In this document: piece after piece, positions 12,385-23,441 of the stretch
Layout: each line of letters opens with the position of its first letter
Numbering within the stretch: the stretch's first letter is position 1
NCBI GenBank assembly: GCA_015227615.1
Contig: JAALGZ010000019.1
Span: 124,001 to 188,000, forward strand
Source: Labyrinthula sp. Ha
Lineage: Eukaryota; Sar; Bigyra; Labyrinthulida; Labyrinthulaceae
Length of the DNA: 64,000 nucleotides
Reading direction: 5' to 3'
The notes under the pieces: generated by a model
Told to the model about the DNA's origin: nothing
Databases searched by the model: none
Seen by the model: only the letters and a program-made list of their open reading frames with translations
Program-made: the position numbers and the translations under genes

Positions 12385-15300
12385 TCAAAGCAACTTCCCC
12401 AATTGCACTATTTGGTACTTTATCTTGTTGCTGCATTGAATTACGGAGAGTTTAATTTTCAATGAGTCTTCACATTTTATGTTTTCTAGTCTAAATAATC
12501 AATAATACAGCATAAGCTACGAAAAAAAGAGGAATCACACAATTAACCTAAGTTTTGGGTGTTAAGGCGACAAGCTGGTGAAAATTCATGAAAATATCTT
12601 CCTTTGCAGCTAAAACACTTCGCAAACCTTTGATCTTAGTTACATCAAGCGCTCTTTGAACAGAAATAAAAATTTCGGATTAATATTTTATTTCTACCAT
12701 GGTGCATTTGGTCCTAGTATACATAAGAGAGCTTTTTCAAACACATATTCTTTTATATGAAATCCTTTTGTCAACGAAACAATACTGCTTAACAAGTTAT
12801 TGCATTAACTCGCTCACATATCATTTTACACATTGTTAAATGCTTGTACAATAACATTTACCCTTAGGGATATATTTACCGCTTTATAGTTATACCTTAT
12901 TTTATTTTGACCTATAGCAACTTTACCTAAATAGTCATGAGTAGCTATATATAATAAGTGAAGTTACATTTGATTTCTAGTATACACGGTATAACCCTGC
13001 TGATCCTGAGATACGGTGCCCTTCAATAAAAAGTTATTGTTTTGACACTGAGTTTAAATAAATCTTGCCACTGCTTTGTTGGGTATTGGTATTTGTATTT
13101 AGCTTTGTAGTTTTTGAATTTATTCTGGTACCAATCGGGCCTGAACTATATGAAAACTTGAGAATATGAAAGAGCTACTCAGCATATTCCAGCAAAGCTG
13201 ATTTTGTGCTTGTTCAATAACATTTCATCCCAGAAATCCGGTGAAAAATGTTTAAGATATTATGTTTTCCTTCTAATCTATTTACTTGTGAAATACTACT
13301 TGAAAACAAAATATTTTCTGATTTCAAGAAAGAAGAGGGAGTACTGGTAATATTGTTTCTTCTCTATTAAGAAAGCATATATATCGTCACATATTTATTT
13401 TCTTGCAATAACCAATTACCTTTTAAATATATGAGAAACCTCTCTCTTTACTCCTTTATTTTGGTACAAACATGCTGATACTTGGCAATCCAGGCCGAGT
13501 AAATGCTCTACAAGACCGAAATACTTAAATCCTTCCAGTAGAATCGCTGATACAAGAAAATGCGAAATTAAATACAGGTTTCCATTAATAAGGAAAAAAA
13601 ATCTTAAATGGGACGCCGATAAAATAATATTCTCTAGATGCAACAGAACAAAGTTTGGCTTCTCTAGGAAAGAGAATAATATTGTATTTCCTCCAATATT
13701 AAGCACGCATCTAATATTCTTGCTTCTAGCAGGTACCACTACGAGAAAAAAGACCTTTGAGATTTCTTAAAGTTCACAATTAAATATATTTGATCTTGAA
13801 AAAGAAATAACTAGGTCATAGTTTTCTTCCGCTATATATAAATCAATTATTTTGCACACCAAGGGCCTGACGTATTGAACATATCTTTAATGATTAAATA
13901 CCTATGAAAATACTTACTGTTTTCTTACTTCTTATAATTATATGAAGAATTTATTTAATATTTTATGGTTCTTTTGTCACTGAATCCTATCAAATTCTAT
14001 TTTAACTCATTTCATTCAACCTAGAAAGTGTTTGTTCTATCTAACAGGATGAGTTCGTATCAAGTTAAAGTTCGTGTTTTGTCATTTCTTAAATTAAAAA
14101 TTTTATGTTAAATATTCTGCTCTTCGATTATTTTCTACCTAATCGGTTTCTCTGAATTTTTAAGAATATTGCATATAATGTTGTTTTTTCTTATCCTTTA
14201 TAGTTTCAACTTGTAAAAATACAGTTAGAGCTTACAGTAATGCACTATCCATAAAACGATGCATTTCGTTACGGTTTATGGATATCTCTTCAGCCACAGA
14301 GCTAAAACCAGAATAACCCTTTTAGCAAATACAAAATATATATCGATGATAGAATTGGAAATAGATATAAGAACACGACGTTGTGCCATAATCTTCATAA
14401 CCTTAGGATTGCAGTTAAAGTATGCAGTATAGGTAAAATTGTGCACTTGTGATGTGAAATGTCTTGTGAAGTACACTTTGTTCTTTCAGGATGTACCCGA
14501 TTACTGTTTGAACATAAGATATCCTATAATTAAAGAAATTGATGTAGTACCAACATGTAGTTTGTACACAGTAAACATGAAGAAATAGTCTAAAAAAACT
14601 TTGTTAACTAATGGAAAAGCAGTTTTGAACCATAAAGCAGATAAGAAGTGTAGTCCAGAAGTAACACTAAGTTGAGAAATTTGATAGTAAAGTTTTTTAA
14701 TAGCTAAGTTTTCCTTAACATTGTATTTCTACTTTAATTGAGTGTTAAACAAACTAAGATTTCTGATGATACAAATGGATATAGTATCAGTTTGGAAAAA
14801 ATATGAATAGATCAAACTTCTTGTTAAGCCATTTAATTCATAGTGCACTCTAAACCACACACAAAATTGCTCTGATGATTTATTATAATGACTATTACTA
14901 AATTTCTCGCATATTCCAATACCTATGGGTATAATTATCGGACTTCAGCTAGTACCCCTAAATATATCAGAATCTAAGTCTAATAAAAGGATCAGATTGG
15001 CACATGGCTGGTTTCTTGTACATAGTCTAACAATTTAGTTAACTTAGTATTCAATGCATCATTTTCTTTTTGATAAGCATTATGAACGTGGGTTCGTAAT
15101 TTCAAATCTGTTTCAGTGATAGTATATCTTACCTAACAAGGTTTGATCCAGACAACAATACCAAAAAACACCAGACTATTCTACTGCCACAGTATTTTTT
15201 TTCTTTAATTATTCCCCTTTTTTTCTTCGATTTGAGCTTAGATTATCAGAACAGGCTCAAAGTATAATCAAATTAAAAAAATATAATTAAGTGTGAAGTA

Positions 15301-17040
15301 ACCAGAATTAAATGCCCGTGCTATGGCTATAATCACCATTGCTTTAGTTGCCATGCACTTGTGCAACAATAAAACTAGTGGATAATCTAGATATGGTTTA
15401 AAACAATAATCATTCGGAGTCAGAGTGTATCTTAATAATGAAAACCTATGAGCACTACAATGGATAAATTGGTTATTTTTTTCGGAGTGAGACAAAGGAT
15501 TATTTAACAGATCACATCTACATTTCCTGGTGGCTGTTGGAATTTGCGTCAGTATGATATGGGTAGCAAGGTAAAAATTTGTTTTGACGATGCTGTCGGT
15601 ACTTTTGATCAAACCTTATGAAATAGGTCAGAATGAGATTTAGCTCAACTTTCATCGCAAAGCTTATTGTTTGATAACATTTAAATCAAAAAATGAAAAG
15701 GTATTAATGCAATAATTAAAGTATAACATCGTGTATGGTTTCGATTGTTTGAATTCTAAATTTAAGGATTTTAGTTCATCGCATGTTTCTTGAATTATAT
15801 GTTTCTTAAGTTAATGACTTGGAAAATACCTCATCATATAGGCATTTCTTGTCAACGAATAGATTGCTGATGTTTCGTTAATAAACAATATCTTCTGGTT
15901 TGCACTGGAGTATAGTTTCATTATAAGCCTTTTGAATACTGGAAGATGGCATCAATCAATAATCCTAACCCAAGATATATATATACAGTCTTCACATTTC
16001 TCAAAATCTAAAAATCTGAAACTAGTTATCTAATACTTAGTAAATTGTTAAGCTAATTATTTTCAATTGCGTTCAAAATTCTTGCTATTCCCATTTCTGT
16101 AAGCTTAGTTGGGGTACGAAATGAAACAAAAACTATCGTGAAGACCTGACCTCTGAATCTAAGATAGTACGTACAGAGTAGTCACATTAATTAGAGATCG
16201 AATTGGGAACGCTTGAGAGAGACTGAAACTATTTTCTATTTGAGACGAAGTTTGTGTTTTTTCTTCTATAAGCCAACTAACTTATTTGAAATAAAGTTGC
16301 TGTCAGAAATTGGATGTGGGATGTATAATCCACCGGATCAGCGCATGTTTGGTTTCATTGACAATTACGTCTTAATTTTTAATAGCAGCTGTGACAAATA
16401 CTTAATGGGAAGTTCTTGCTCACTTGCTCTCGTTACGGTCCTCCCTCCCATACCTTCATAATCTGTAGATTATCTTTGGAAAGTCCTAACAAGAAGGGGT
16501 TATGTTTTTTCTTGTTTTTCAAGTCTCACGCGACACTATAAAGGGTTTCGTGTTAGTTATGTCCTCCTTGTAAGATTGAAGGGTTTTCAACCTCCAAGCA
16601 GGGTCTAAGAATTAAGAACTGAAAATAAATGAAGTAATATTGTATATACTTTCTGAATGACATTGGGTTCTGTGATTATTAAAAGTTGTAATGGTAAATG
16701 CAGGTTTTACCGGTTGGTGCTGGTCGTGACGGTTGTTTCGAAGGTATACACAATTATTACCTTCAGTCAAGCGCTTTGTTGCACACATCTCCGCAGGCAA
16801 TGGGAGACACCTTCCGCTGTTATTGTATCCAATAAGTTATCATCCTATCTAGTTGCGCTATGAAATATCTTTTTACTCTGGTTTTGCCTACTTTCTGTAG
16901 TTGCTGGTTTTGTTTCAGTCTGTTGTTCCTCCAAGATAAACAACATTGTACTTTATTGTCAATAAATCCGGTAGATTATTTTGGGCAATCAAGTACAAGA
17001 TCCAACATCAAAATCCAGACAAAACAACAACAAAGAGTAA
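12385..17040. other. Long intergenic stretch
   Basis: Several frames of 60-115 codons occur on both strands (for example minus 13416-13739 and minus 15268-15612). None shows a motif, homology or start context that would make it a gene. The last 60 bases are the leader of the NDUFS1 gene. Confidence 0.5.
16979..16989 (+). promoter_or_regulatory. TTTTGGGCAAT motif before NDUFS1
   Basis: Exact TTTTGGGCAAT, 51 nt before the ATG at 17041. The same 11-mer occurs near four other gene starts in this window. It is probably a core promoter or initiator element; the assignment is inference. Confidence 0.5.
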
Positions 17041-18680
17041 ATGTTTAGGACAAAGAATCTGTCTCGAAGTCTTCACATATCGCGCCGAAACTTTGGTGCA
17101 TTAACGAGCAAACCTTATGCTTTCACTGCACGGCCTTGGGAGCTCAGAAATACAGAAACTGTGGACAATATGAACTCCCTGGGATCAAATATTTCCGTAC
17201 AAACTAGAGGAGTGGATTTACTTCGAGTTCTTCCAAGAGTTAACGATTCTATAAACGAAGAATGGATAGATGATAAAACAAGGTTTAGTTATGATGGACT
17301 AAAGCTGCAAAGGTTGATCAAACCCATGTTCTTGAAGAATCCATCTCCGAATCCAAACTGGCGAGAAATGTTTACAAGACTCTCGGAAGTAATTGGCTCA
17401 ATGCCAAACAAAAAGGTTCGAGGCATAACAAATGCGTCCTCTGACTTGCAATCCATTCTTGCTTTTTCGGATTTTTTGAACTTGGTGAACAAGGAATACG
17501 GTAATACAATATTTCGTTTTTGAGTTTTTTAGATGCAGGAGAAGAGATGTTTTTGAAAGTTTCTGGATCAGGAAATGGAAAAGCTTTTGGATATGATTTA
17601 CCGGAAAATTATCGGTTTAACTCAGAGTTGGTTGGGTTAGATGAAAGTGATTTAGTTCTTACTATTGGCACAAATCTCAATACTGAGTTACCACAGTTGA
17701 TTAGCAGAATGAGAAAAGGGTTTTTGCGAGATAGAGCACAGTTTGCACACATTGGATACTATAATGAGTTTGCTTTTCCAGTGGAACAACTTGGATTGTC
17801 TCCTCTAGTTTTGAAAGAGTTGGTTGAAGGAACCCACTTTTTTTGTGCAGAGCTTGCAGAAGCGGAAAATCCAGTACTTGTGGTTGATTCAAGTATTTTT
17901 GAACGTGAAGATGCAGATGCTATTGTTTCTGGATTAGAAGAGTTAGTTGCTAGCAGCCAATATCCAAATATAAAGAAGGAGAATATTAGTTTTCTTCACT
18001 GTAGGGCAAATGATGTTGGTGTTGCCGAATTAGGCAGATCAAAGGCACTTACAGACGAAAATTTAAGGTATATTATTGGCTTATTGTTAGAATTTAGTGA
18101 GAAAACAGATATCTTATACTTAATGCAAGTAGGTGTGGAAGATCTACCAAACGGAGAAGCAGATATTCAAAAATTACGAGACAGTTGCGATCTATTGATC
18201 TTTCAGGGCTCCCATGGAGATGCACTAGCATCGGTAGCAGATGTTGTTTTGCCCTCCGCAGCATTTACCGAACGACCAGGATCTTATGGAAATGTCGAAG
18301 GAAGGTTCCAAACTTCTTTAGTAGCACTACCTGCTCCTGGATTAGCCAAACATGATTGGGAAATCTTCCGAGCTCTTTCAGAAGTACTGGGGAAAAAATT
18401 ACCTTATGATTCTTTTACTGATTTGACCAAACGATTAGCAAGTTTAGTTCCAAGTATCGAGTCTGAAGGTCACATTGAATCATGGGATGGAGAAAGTGAA
18501 ATAAAAGATGTGTTGAAAGTAGCAAAGGACACAACTGGAGTTGAAGGAATTACCGATGAGCCATTTAGACCAGTTAGAACAGATTTCTATTTGCAAGGAC
18601 ATGCAGTTGTTAGAGCTTCTCCAACGATGGCAAAATGTTCAAGGGAGTTTACTGCTCGAGAAACTAATTTTGCAAATTAA
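17041..18680 (+). CDS. NDUFS1: Complex I 75-kDa subunit, C-terminal (molybdopterin-oxidoreductase-like) part only
   Basis: This is a two-exon gene (17041-17500 and 17533-18680) encoding about 535 residues. It matches NDUFS1/NuoG from the point just after the Fe-S clusters: GALTSKPYAFTARPWE, then EEWIDDKTRF, YDGLKLQRL, the mid-domain SDLVLTIGTNLN, LIFQGSHGD, DVVLPSAAFTE and the C-terminal SPTMAKCSREF. The family is usually about 700 residues. The ferredoxin-type N-terminal domains carrying N1b, N4 and N5 are absent. The first 18-20 residues (MFRTKNLSRSLHISRRNF) are basic, hydroxylated and free of acid, typical of a mitochondrial targeting peptide, so the short form is a functional design and not a broken gene. 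The product should act in the peripheral arm of respiratory complex I. The Fe-S half must be supplied by another gene, most simply a mitochondrial nad11. An 11-bp promoter-like motif lies 51 nt upstream. Confidence 0.9.
17501..17532 (+). other. Ultra-short spliceosomal intron in NDUFS1 (32 nt, or 38 nt to 17538)
   Basis: Homology to NDUFS1 continues across a change of frame here. A GTAATA start and a TTTTTTAG end remove 32 nt and restore the frame. An alternative AG at 17537-17538 removes 38 nt and is also in frame, giving two residues fewer. Both join in phase 1. The unspliced frame meets TGA at 17521. A genomic frameshift is the competing explanation, but the clean GT-AG borders and the 30-nt introns of the gene at 58134-58667 argue for splicing. 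Confidence 0.75.
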
Positions 18681-19371
18681 GTTGTGAAACCATTGATTCT
18701 TGATTGAGTCCTTGTGCATAGAGAAACTCACGAAGTTTTCATACTATTGTACGGATAAAAACGTATTAATTACCAACGATAAAATTGTGTTGCATTTCGG
18801 ACTGCTCAAACAGATTCTTCATATTTGCTTCGCAGTTGATCTTTGAAACGGATATAACATCTCAGCAAGAGTTAATTTTAGTGCCAAAGAATTCATTTGC
18901 TCATAAACTGTTTTCTCGCAGCTCTTTCTCTTATTATCAGCTGTCTATACCTAGGGTTTATAACTTGGGCTATCTAGCAACGTTAGATTCTGTCTTAATA
19001 GTTAAGAAAACTATATCTTATATTTCAGTATTGTTCTAGAAGATTCAACCCATTTAACAAAGCCTACAAAATTACAAGGCCCGGAAAAGTGTTCCAAGAC
19101 CAGATCATAATACAATGTCTCTCCGAAAGGCAGAGCGACAATGGTAAAATTAGAACAGTCCAGATTCCCAAATTTTCTAAAGATTCCATATTAAAAAATA
19201 CTCATGCTACTAAAACTAATTGCAAGCTAAAAAAACAAAAAATAATAAGAAGACAATGGCCATATATCAAACATTTGTTTATGACAACCCAGGATCTTAA
19301 AGGTGCCAAGATTTGAATGCGAAATATGCGGGCTTTATTAAACAAAACCTGAGAACCCGAGGTGAAACTCC
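18681..19371. other. Intergenic between NDUFS1 and the retrotransposon
   Basis: Short frames only, with no recognisable content. Its last four bases, CTCC, are repeated right after the far end of the retrotransposon. Confidence 0.55.
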
Positions 19372-19535
19372 TGTCACGTAATCTAGGTAGGTTGATCTGA
19401 AGTCTTCTTCTTTATTGCAAACTTAGATCTTAAATTGAAGTGCTAACGGCTAGGTCTTACTAAATATTCCAACGGCTTATTATAATCTATATCTCATTAG
19501 GAAAGCCGGGCAGCCTAGTCCACATAGGGTGGACA
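19372..19535 (-). repeat. 3' LTR of the retrotransposon
   Basis: 164 bp, nearly identical to 26980-27143. On the minus strand it begins TGTCCACC and ends CGTGACA. Its first 18 bases contain a perfect hairpin (GTCCAC / GTGGAC, loop CCTAT, at 19518-19534). I count about 10 differences from the other LTR, 9 of them transitions. Confidence 0.95.
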
Positions 19536-19548
19536 TCCCCCTTTTCTT
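19536..19548 (-). other. Polypurine tract
   Basis: On the minus strand the bases immediately before the 3' LTR read AAGAAAAGGGGGA, a 13-base pure purine run in exactly the place where plus-strand DNA synthesis of an LTR element is primed. Confidence 0.85.
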
Positions 19549-19561
19549 AGAGAGGGGCCTC

Positions 19562-20160
19562 CTAATCTTCACGATCGTAAATTAAGTAATTCCACGAAAA
19601 ATGAGGAGTCAGACCAAGCCCGACTGTTGTCCACTTAGACCTCAAATTTCTATTAGTCCCGGATAATTCCAAGTAGTTCATGTACGGCCACGTTTCTTCT
19701 AAAATGGTGTACAGTTCAAGTGGTTTAAAAGAATTCATCTGAGGATTTGTTACAATAGGCAAGGACCCTGAAACTTGCGAATCTCCTGGAACACATCTTG
19801 GAAATATTCTGACCGCGAACGCGACCTAAACACCGGGAAAGTTTCTTGCGCGTGCTGTAAATATCGCCCTAGCGATCCTGCCAAGGATCCAGAGTTGTGC
19901 CTTTTGATCCATACTATCTCGTAAACTAAAGCGTATCCCTTGTCCTGTGCCCAAGAAATAGTATCGAAAAAGCTGTGGTTTGCAATCCAGATAAATAGAA
20001 ATGACGGCTGTACTAGTAGGTCTGGCGGAAAGTTTAAAGACTTGAACTTCTTTAGGGAGATTGTCGTATATTCCAGCGCGACACCGCGTGTGGGACCCCC
20101 TGCACCCACACCCCAAGGGGGAGGTCCATGAGGACTATTTGAAACCTATTTTACTTCTTC
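19562..20160 (-). pseudogene. MT-A70 family N6-adenine methyltransferase domain of the retrotransposon (frameshifted)
   Basis: MT-A70 enzymes (METTL3, METTL14, METTL4, Ime4) transfer a methyl group from S-adenosylmethionine to adenine N6 in RNA or DNA. Read on the minus strand, the landmarks come in family order. A strand RFQIVLMD precedes the PPW motif (PPPWGVG, family consensus DPPW). Then come PSFLFIWIANHSFF (family FLFLW), GYALVYEIVWIK (family GY..VDE.VWVK), LGRYLQHAQETFPVF (family GHWLNHGKEHCLVG), and finally SFKPLELYTILEE, YLELSG and WTTVGLG, which match the family's C-terminal KP.E.Y..IE, .ELFGR and GW...G. Two frameshifts break it: one inside the PPW motif at a run of C (about 20115) and one near 19755. 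The stop at 19562-19564 lies 13 bases before the polypurine tract, so the domain is the last coding module of the element. Three in-frame stops precede it in the linker. Confidence 0.85.
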
Positions 20161-20535
20161 TTCGGGGAACTAAAGCTCAAATCAAACAGGTTGCTTAACA
20201 CCAGGTTGACCATTGGGGGATCCATGTAAATGCGGCGACCAGTTCCCTACAGCTCAAAAACGCTCCCTCCATTGTAGTGTAGAACGAGTTTCTTACTCTG
20301 TGTCACTTCCAGGACCTCTGCCTCTAGACGGTCTCTTCTCACCCTAAAAGATATGGTTAGAGATCCCACTGTAAAATAAGGTTTGATCTTTTACTGCTCC
20401 AAGTTGATTTTTGGGGCCATTGCCCGGTCGTCTAGCAGGGTTTTCAATGTGTGCAGCGAATAGAATAACACCTCGTCTTGCTCATATAATTTCGCGATGA
20501 GGTCCAGTTCTGGTTCCACTTCCTTTAGCGCTTTG
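20161..20535 (-). pseudogene. Linker between chromodomain ORF and methyltransferase domain
   Basis: One frame, shifted by one from the chromodomain ORF, can be read through here with three interruptions (TAA, TAG, TAA). It encodes segments such as KEVEPELDLIAKLYEQDE, DRLEAEVLEVTQSKKLVLHY and VNLVLSNLFDLSF and runs straight into the RFQIVLMD strand of the methyltransferase. I recognise no named domain. It suggests that the methyltransferase was part of the Pol polyprotein and not a separate gene. Confidence 0.6.
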
Positions 20536-21510
20536 TTAGCTTTTATATTGAACTGTTGCAGACGCTTCTCCGGTTCCTGTTTTTTTCTTGATACCCTTAG
20601 CTCTGAAGAATTCTCTGCACTCCCTCCTTTCCCATCCCTGGGTCGCTAGGCGTAAATACTCTGGATCTTTCAACCTCCTGAAATATGAGATTTCTGTACT
20701 TTTTCTGAGTTCTGGTTCGTGCAGCTCCCTTCTGAATACGGCGATTAATTCATTCTCCCCCTGTTTCGATATGAACTGCCCAGGGAGTCTCTTCGTGAAC
20801 TTGTGTATTCCCATTTCCTCGCTGAGGAACTTTCTCGTTTTTTCTGGGTCTATATTCATTCCGTGAAACAGGTATATTGCTTGCACGTTCATTAGCTTTT
20901 GCACCTGCGCGGATAGATGCTGCTTGTTCCGGTGCGGCCGCGCGCCCGAGCCTAGGTAGCCTTCGTAATTCCCACATCCCAGCTTCTTTATGAGTGCTTC
21001 CGAAACTTCTTTTTCCTCCGCGTACCATCCTAGCGTGTATCTCGGGTACACTGCGCGGGGGTTCTTCATTTTCACCGCGTTGGCCTTGATTCTGTTTCGT
21101 AACATCGTCTTGGGTCCTGGTTCACACTTCAGGATCCTATTATATATCACTCTCTTTTCTGACTTGGGCATGTCTGTAACTTGCAAGTGCTTCAGCACTA
21201 GTTCCGGTAAATCGTTGTATAAGCATTTAAGAGGAAGCCACTCATCATCTGCTTCCTCGAATCCTCTCCATCTTACCTTTGCTTCAAATCTTGATCTTTG
21301 AGTCCCCCTTAGTCTGACGTCCAGAATCTTACCCACTTCTACAGCATCGAAATTGTGCATGAAGATTTGCCTCAGCTTGTGATTCTCTAGAGGCTTCCTG
21401 GTCGAGTAGAACCGCATTCTGGTTGCATGTATGATCTTTTCTTTGCCCATGTGACTTTCGACCTTATATATATATCCCTGTTTATTATTTCTATGACCTG
21501 ATACGAACAT
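20536..21510 (-). pseudogene. Chromodomain and C-terminal extension of the retrotransposon integrase
   Basis: A 324-residue open stretch. Residues 1-50 look like the end of the integrase GPY/F module (YIYKVES, IIHATRMRFY). Residues 54-110 are a chromodomain: FDAVEVGKILDVRLRG, then FEAKVRWRGFEEADDEWLPL, which keeps the conserved W of the (V)KW(K/R)G(F/Y) core and the D-E-W-x-P turn, followed by the C-terminal helix. In chromoviruses this domain reads histone methylation and steers integration. Residues 111-324 form an extension without a recognised domain, rich in Lys, Arg and Glu, with a GYLGSGARPHRNKQ segment. The stop at 20536-20538 is followed by a continuing frame shifted by one, so the original polypeptide was probably longer. 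Confidence 0.85.
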
Positions 21511-21824
21511 GCCAGGTTATTCTTGTTTTCTCCTGGGCTGCCATCGTGCCCATTTCGCTAACCAAAACGTAATCACCCGGGGGAATTGTATCACTCTGAT
21601 TATGTTCTTTGCTCTCCTTTTGTTCTTGGCGAGTCTGACCAATCGTGTAAGTTCATATGCTCTTTCACACTTACCATGCAATATCTCCTTTATTTTTGTC
21701 GCTTCCTGAATAAGCTTGTCCACATCCATCGGCTGCTTTAACTGCTTTTCTATTTTGACGGCAAATGCTTAGGGTTCTGTAGATATAACGTCGTTTCTAG
21801 TTTATAGAATAAGAACAGTTCGTT
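21511..21824 (-). pseudogene. Broken C-terminal part of integrase (GPY/F-like module)
   Basis: Downstream of the integrase core the frame is interrupted by TAG (21825-21827) and further stops, then continues in other frames. One of these reads PPGDYVLVSEMG, matching the GD.VLV strand that opens the GPY/F module, and another carries the basic helix ELTRLVRLAKNKRRAKN. At least two frameshifts lie between 21510 and 21770. Confidence 0.65.
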
Positions 21825-22775
21825 CTATGTAAATCTACCCCTTCTGTCCGAGGGCTTGTTGTTAACTATGTGATTCAATAGCGGAATTAAGCTCGGCCAC
21901 TGCGTCTCGTGTAGGGAGTATTGCGATATTAGCGCTCTCATATGCTTCAAGGTCACTGAGTTAACTGTTTCAATCGACCCGTTCGTCCAGAGCGCATAAG
22001 CTATGCTGAATGACTGCTCGAAACTGGTACTGCGCGTCAGTTCTTCCATAAGCGCGTTCGCAAAGTGCGAAGTGTTGTCAGTTACCAGGAGAAAGTATGG
22101 GTCAAACCCGAAATCTCCTCTCCAATTTAATAGTGCGTCGACTACTGCTTCTGATGAAGCCGTCTCCGAGAATGTCAACTGAGTCTTCCTGGTGCATCCG
22201 TCTAATACGACTAGTATATAGCTAACTGTATTGGCATAAAGGAAGTCAGCGTGTAATATCTGTCTCCTGTTCATTGCTAACTGCGTTAGATTATAAGGTC
22301 TTCTAATAAGCCGTGGGATTCTACAGCAGTGTAGGTACCTTCGCCTAAATGATTTAAGCAAAATGTCCACATCTGACTTCTTTAAACCTTCGAAGTGAAA
22401 TCCTTTCAGTTGTGCTCTCTCCTCGATCCCAGAGGGATGTCCCCTCGAGATATGGAGTCCTACTATTACACGGGTCATCAACTTTGCCGGTATTACCATT
22501 TTCTTGTTTTTGTAGTAAATGCTCTCCTTTTTGTCGTATTCACTCCTATCAACCAGGTCCTGCTGTGCCTCTACTAATTCTGTCCCGGTAAAGGGCCTCC
22601 ATGTTTTGTCCAAGTAATATGGACTCAGGAAGCTTACATGCTGCCTTATTAAATCATCCCTCAATCCTTGAAGTTCCTCGGGGACTTCAGCTTCCTTTGC
22701 CATCAAGTATTCTATATTTTCGATAGCTGTTGCCATCGCTCTTGCCTTAATGAGCATATCTCGTTCGACATCCAT
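21825..22775 (-). pseudogene. Integrase zinc-binding and catalytic core of the retrotransposon
   Basis: Integrase inserts the cDNA into chromosomal DNA. The frame contains the N-terminal zinc finger region (HISRGHPSG ... YLHC), in which one expected cysteine of the CxxC pair is tyrosine (codon at about 22335-22337). The RNase-H-fold core follows, with all three catalytic acids visible: D in ILHADF, D in LLVTDNTSHF and E in NGSIETVN. The spacing is that of Ty3/gypsy integrases. It lies in the same frame as the RNase H part and is separated from it by two in-frame stops (22833-22835 TAA and 22776-22778 TAG). Confidence 0.9.
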
Positions 22776-22832
22776 CTATTCTTCCCCTTTGAATAAAGAT
22801 AAGTCACCCTGGTCCAGAATCAGTATATTTCT

Positions 22833-23441
22833 TTATTCATCATGGCTGAAACTAAATTCTCCTCCTTCTATGCTAATACAGAAATTTGCTCTTCTGAGGT
22901 CCAAAAGCTTCCCGTTTTCATCCTCATGTGCCTCGTGTGCCCATCTTGTTAAAATGTCCGTCATGAAGTTGTCCCGTGAGCTGAGATGAAACACCGTCAG
23001 ATCCACTTCCTGCAACCTAATACTCCATGTATGTAATCTCTCCCAGTAAACCCTTTTTTCGTTTTTCTGAGACTTCAATATCGTCAAAAGGGCTTTATGA
23101 TCCGTATATAAGAATATTCCTGCTCGATGTGTTTTAAGAATAAAGTCAATTCTCTCGAATGAGTAGATGACTGGATACAGCTCTTTGCTGCTTATATGCC
23201 ACCTAGTTTCATTCTCTTTGAGCTTTCCACTTAAGAATAAGAGTGGTCGTGGTCGTAGTTCCTGTACATTATTTGAAATATTCCCCATGTTATCTTGAAA
23301 TACCGAAAGCGACCAAACAAACTTGGACGAGTCCGTGAATAACAAAATCGGGGACTTCTCATCGTAGTTTACCAAGAAACGCTTGAGTCTTTGAGCACTG
23401 TCTTTATCTCGGAATAAGCTTCTTCCATTTGCTTGGTCCAT
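22833..23441 (-). pseudogene. RNase H domain of the retrotransposon
   Basis: RNase H removes the RNA strand during reverse transcription. Family landmarks in order are LLFTDSSKFVWS (catalytic D), SSKELYPVIYSFER (catalytic E), FLYTDHKALLTIL (catalytic D) and RDNFMTDILTRW (C-terminal D), as in the Ty3/gypsy RNase H. It is entered by a frameshift from the reverse transcriptase thumb near 23400. Confidence 0.9.

Noticed and set aside
13416-13739. 107-codon minus-strand frame rich in hydrophobic residues, loosely similar to the B1/B2 proteins
   Set aside because: The resemblance is limited to hydrophobic composition; no ordered motif match and no upstream signal.
15268-15612. 114-codon minus-strand frame
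   Set aside because: No motif, no recognisable family and no context; treated as a chance frame.
16213-17048. Several frames upstream of NDUFS1 that might supply the missing Fe-S domain as earlier exons
   Set aside because: None contains the CxxC-type cluster motifs, and the NDUFS1 start already has a good targeting peptide.
17520-18680. Reading the second NDUFS1 frame as a separate gene with a TTG start
   Set aside because: Homology runs continuously through both frames and a short in-frame GT-AG intron joins them.
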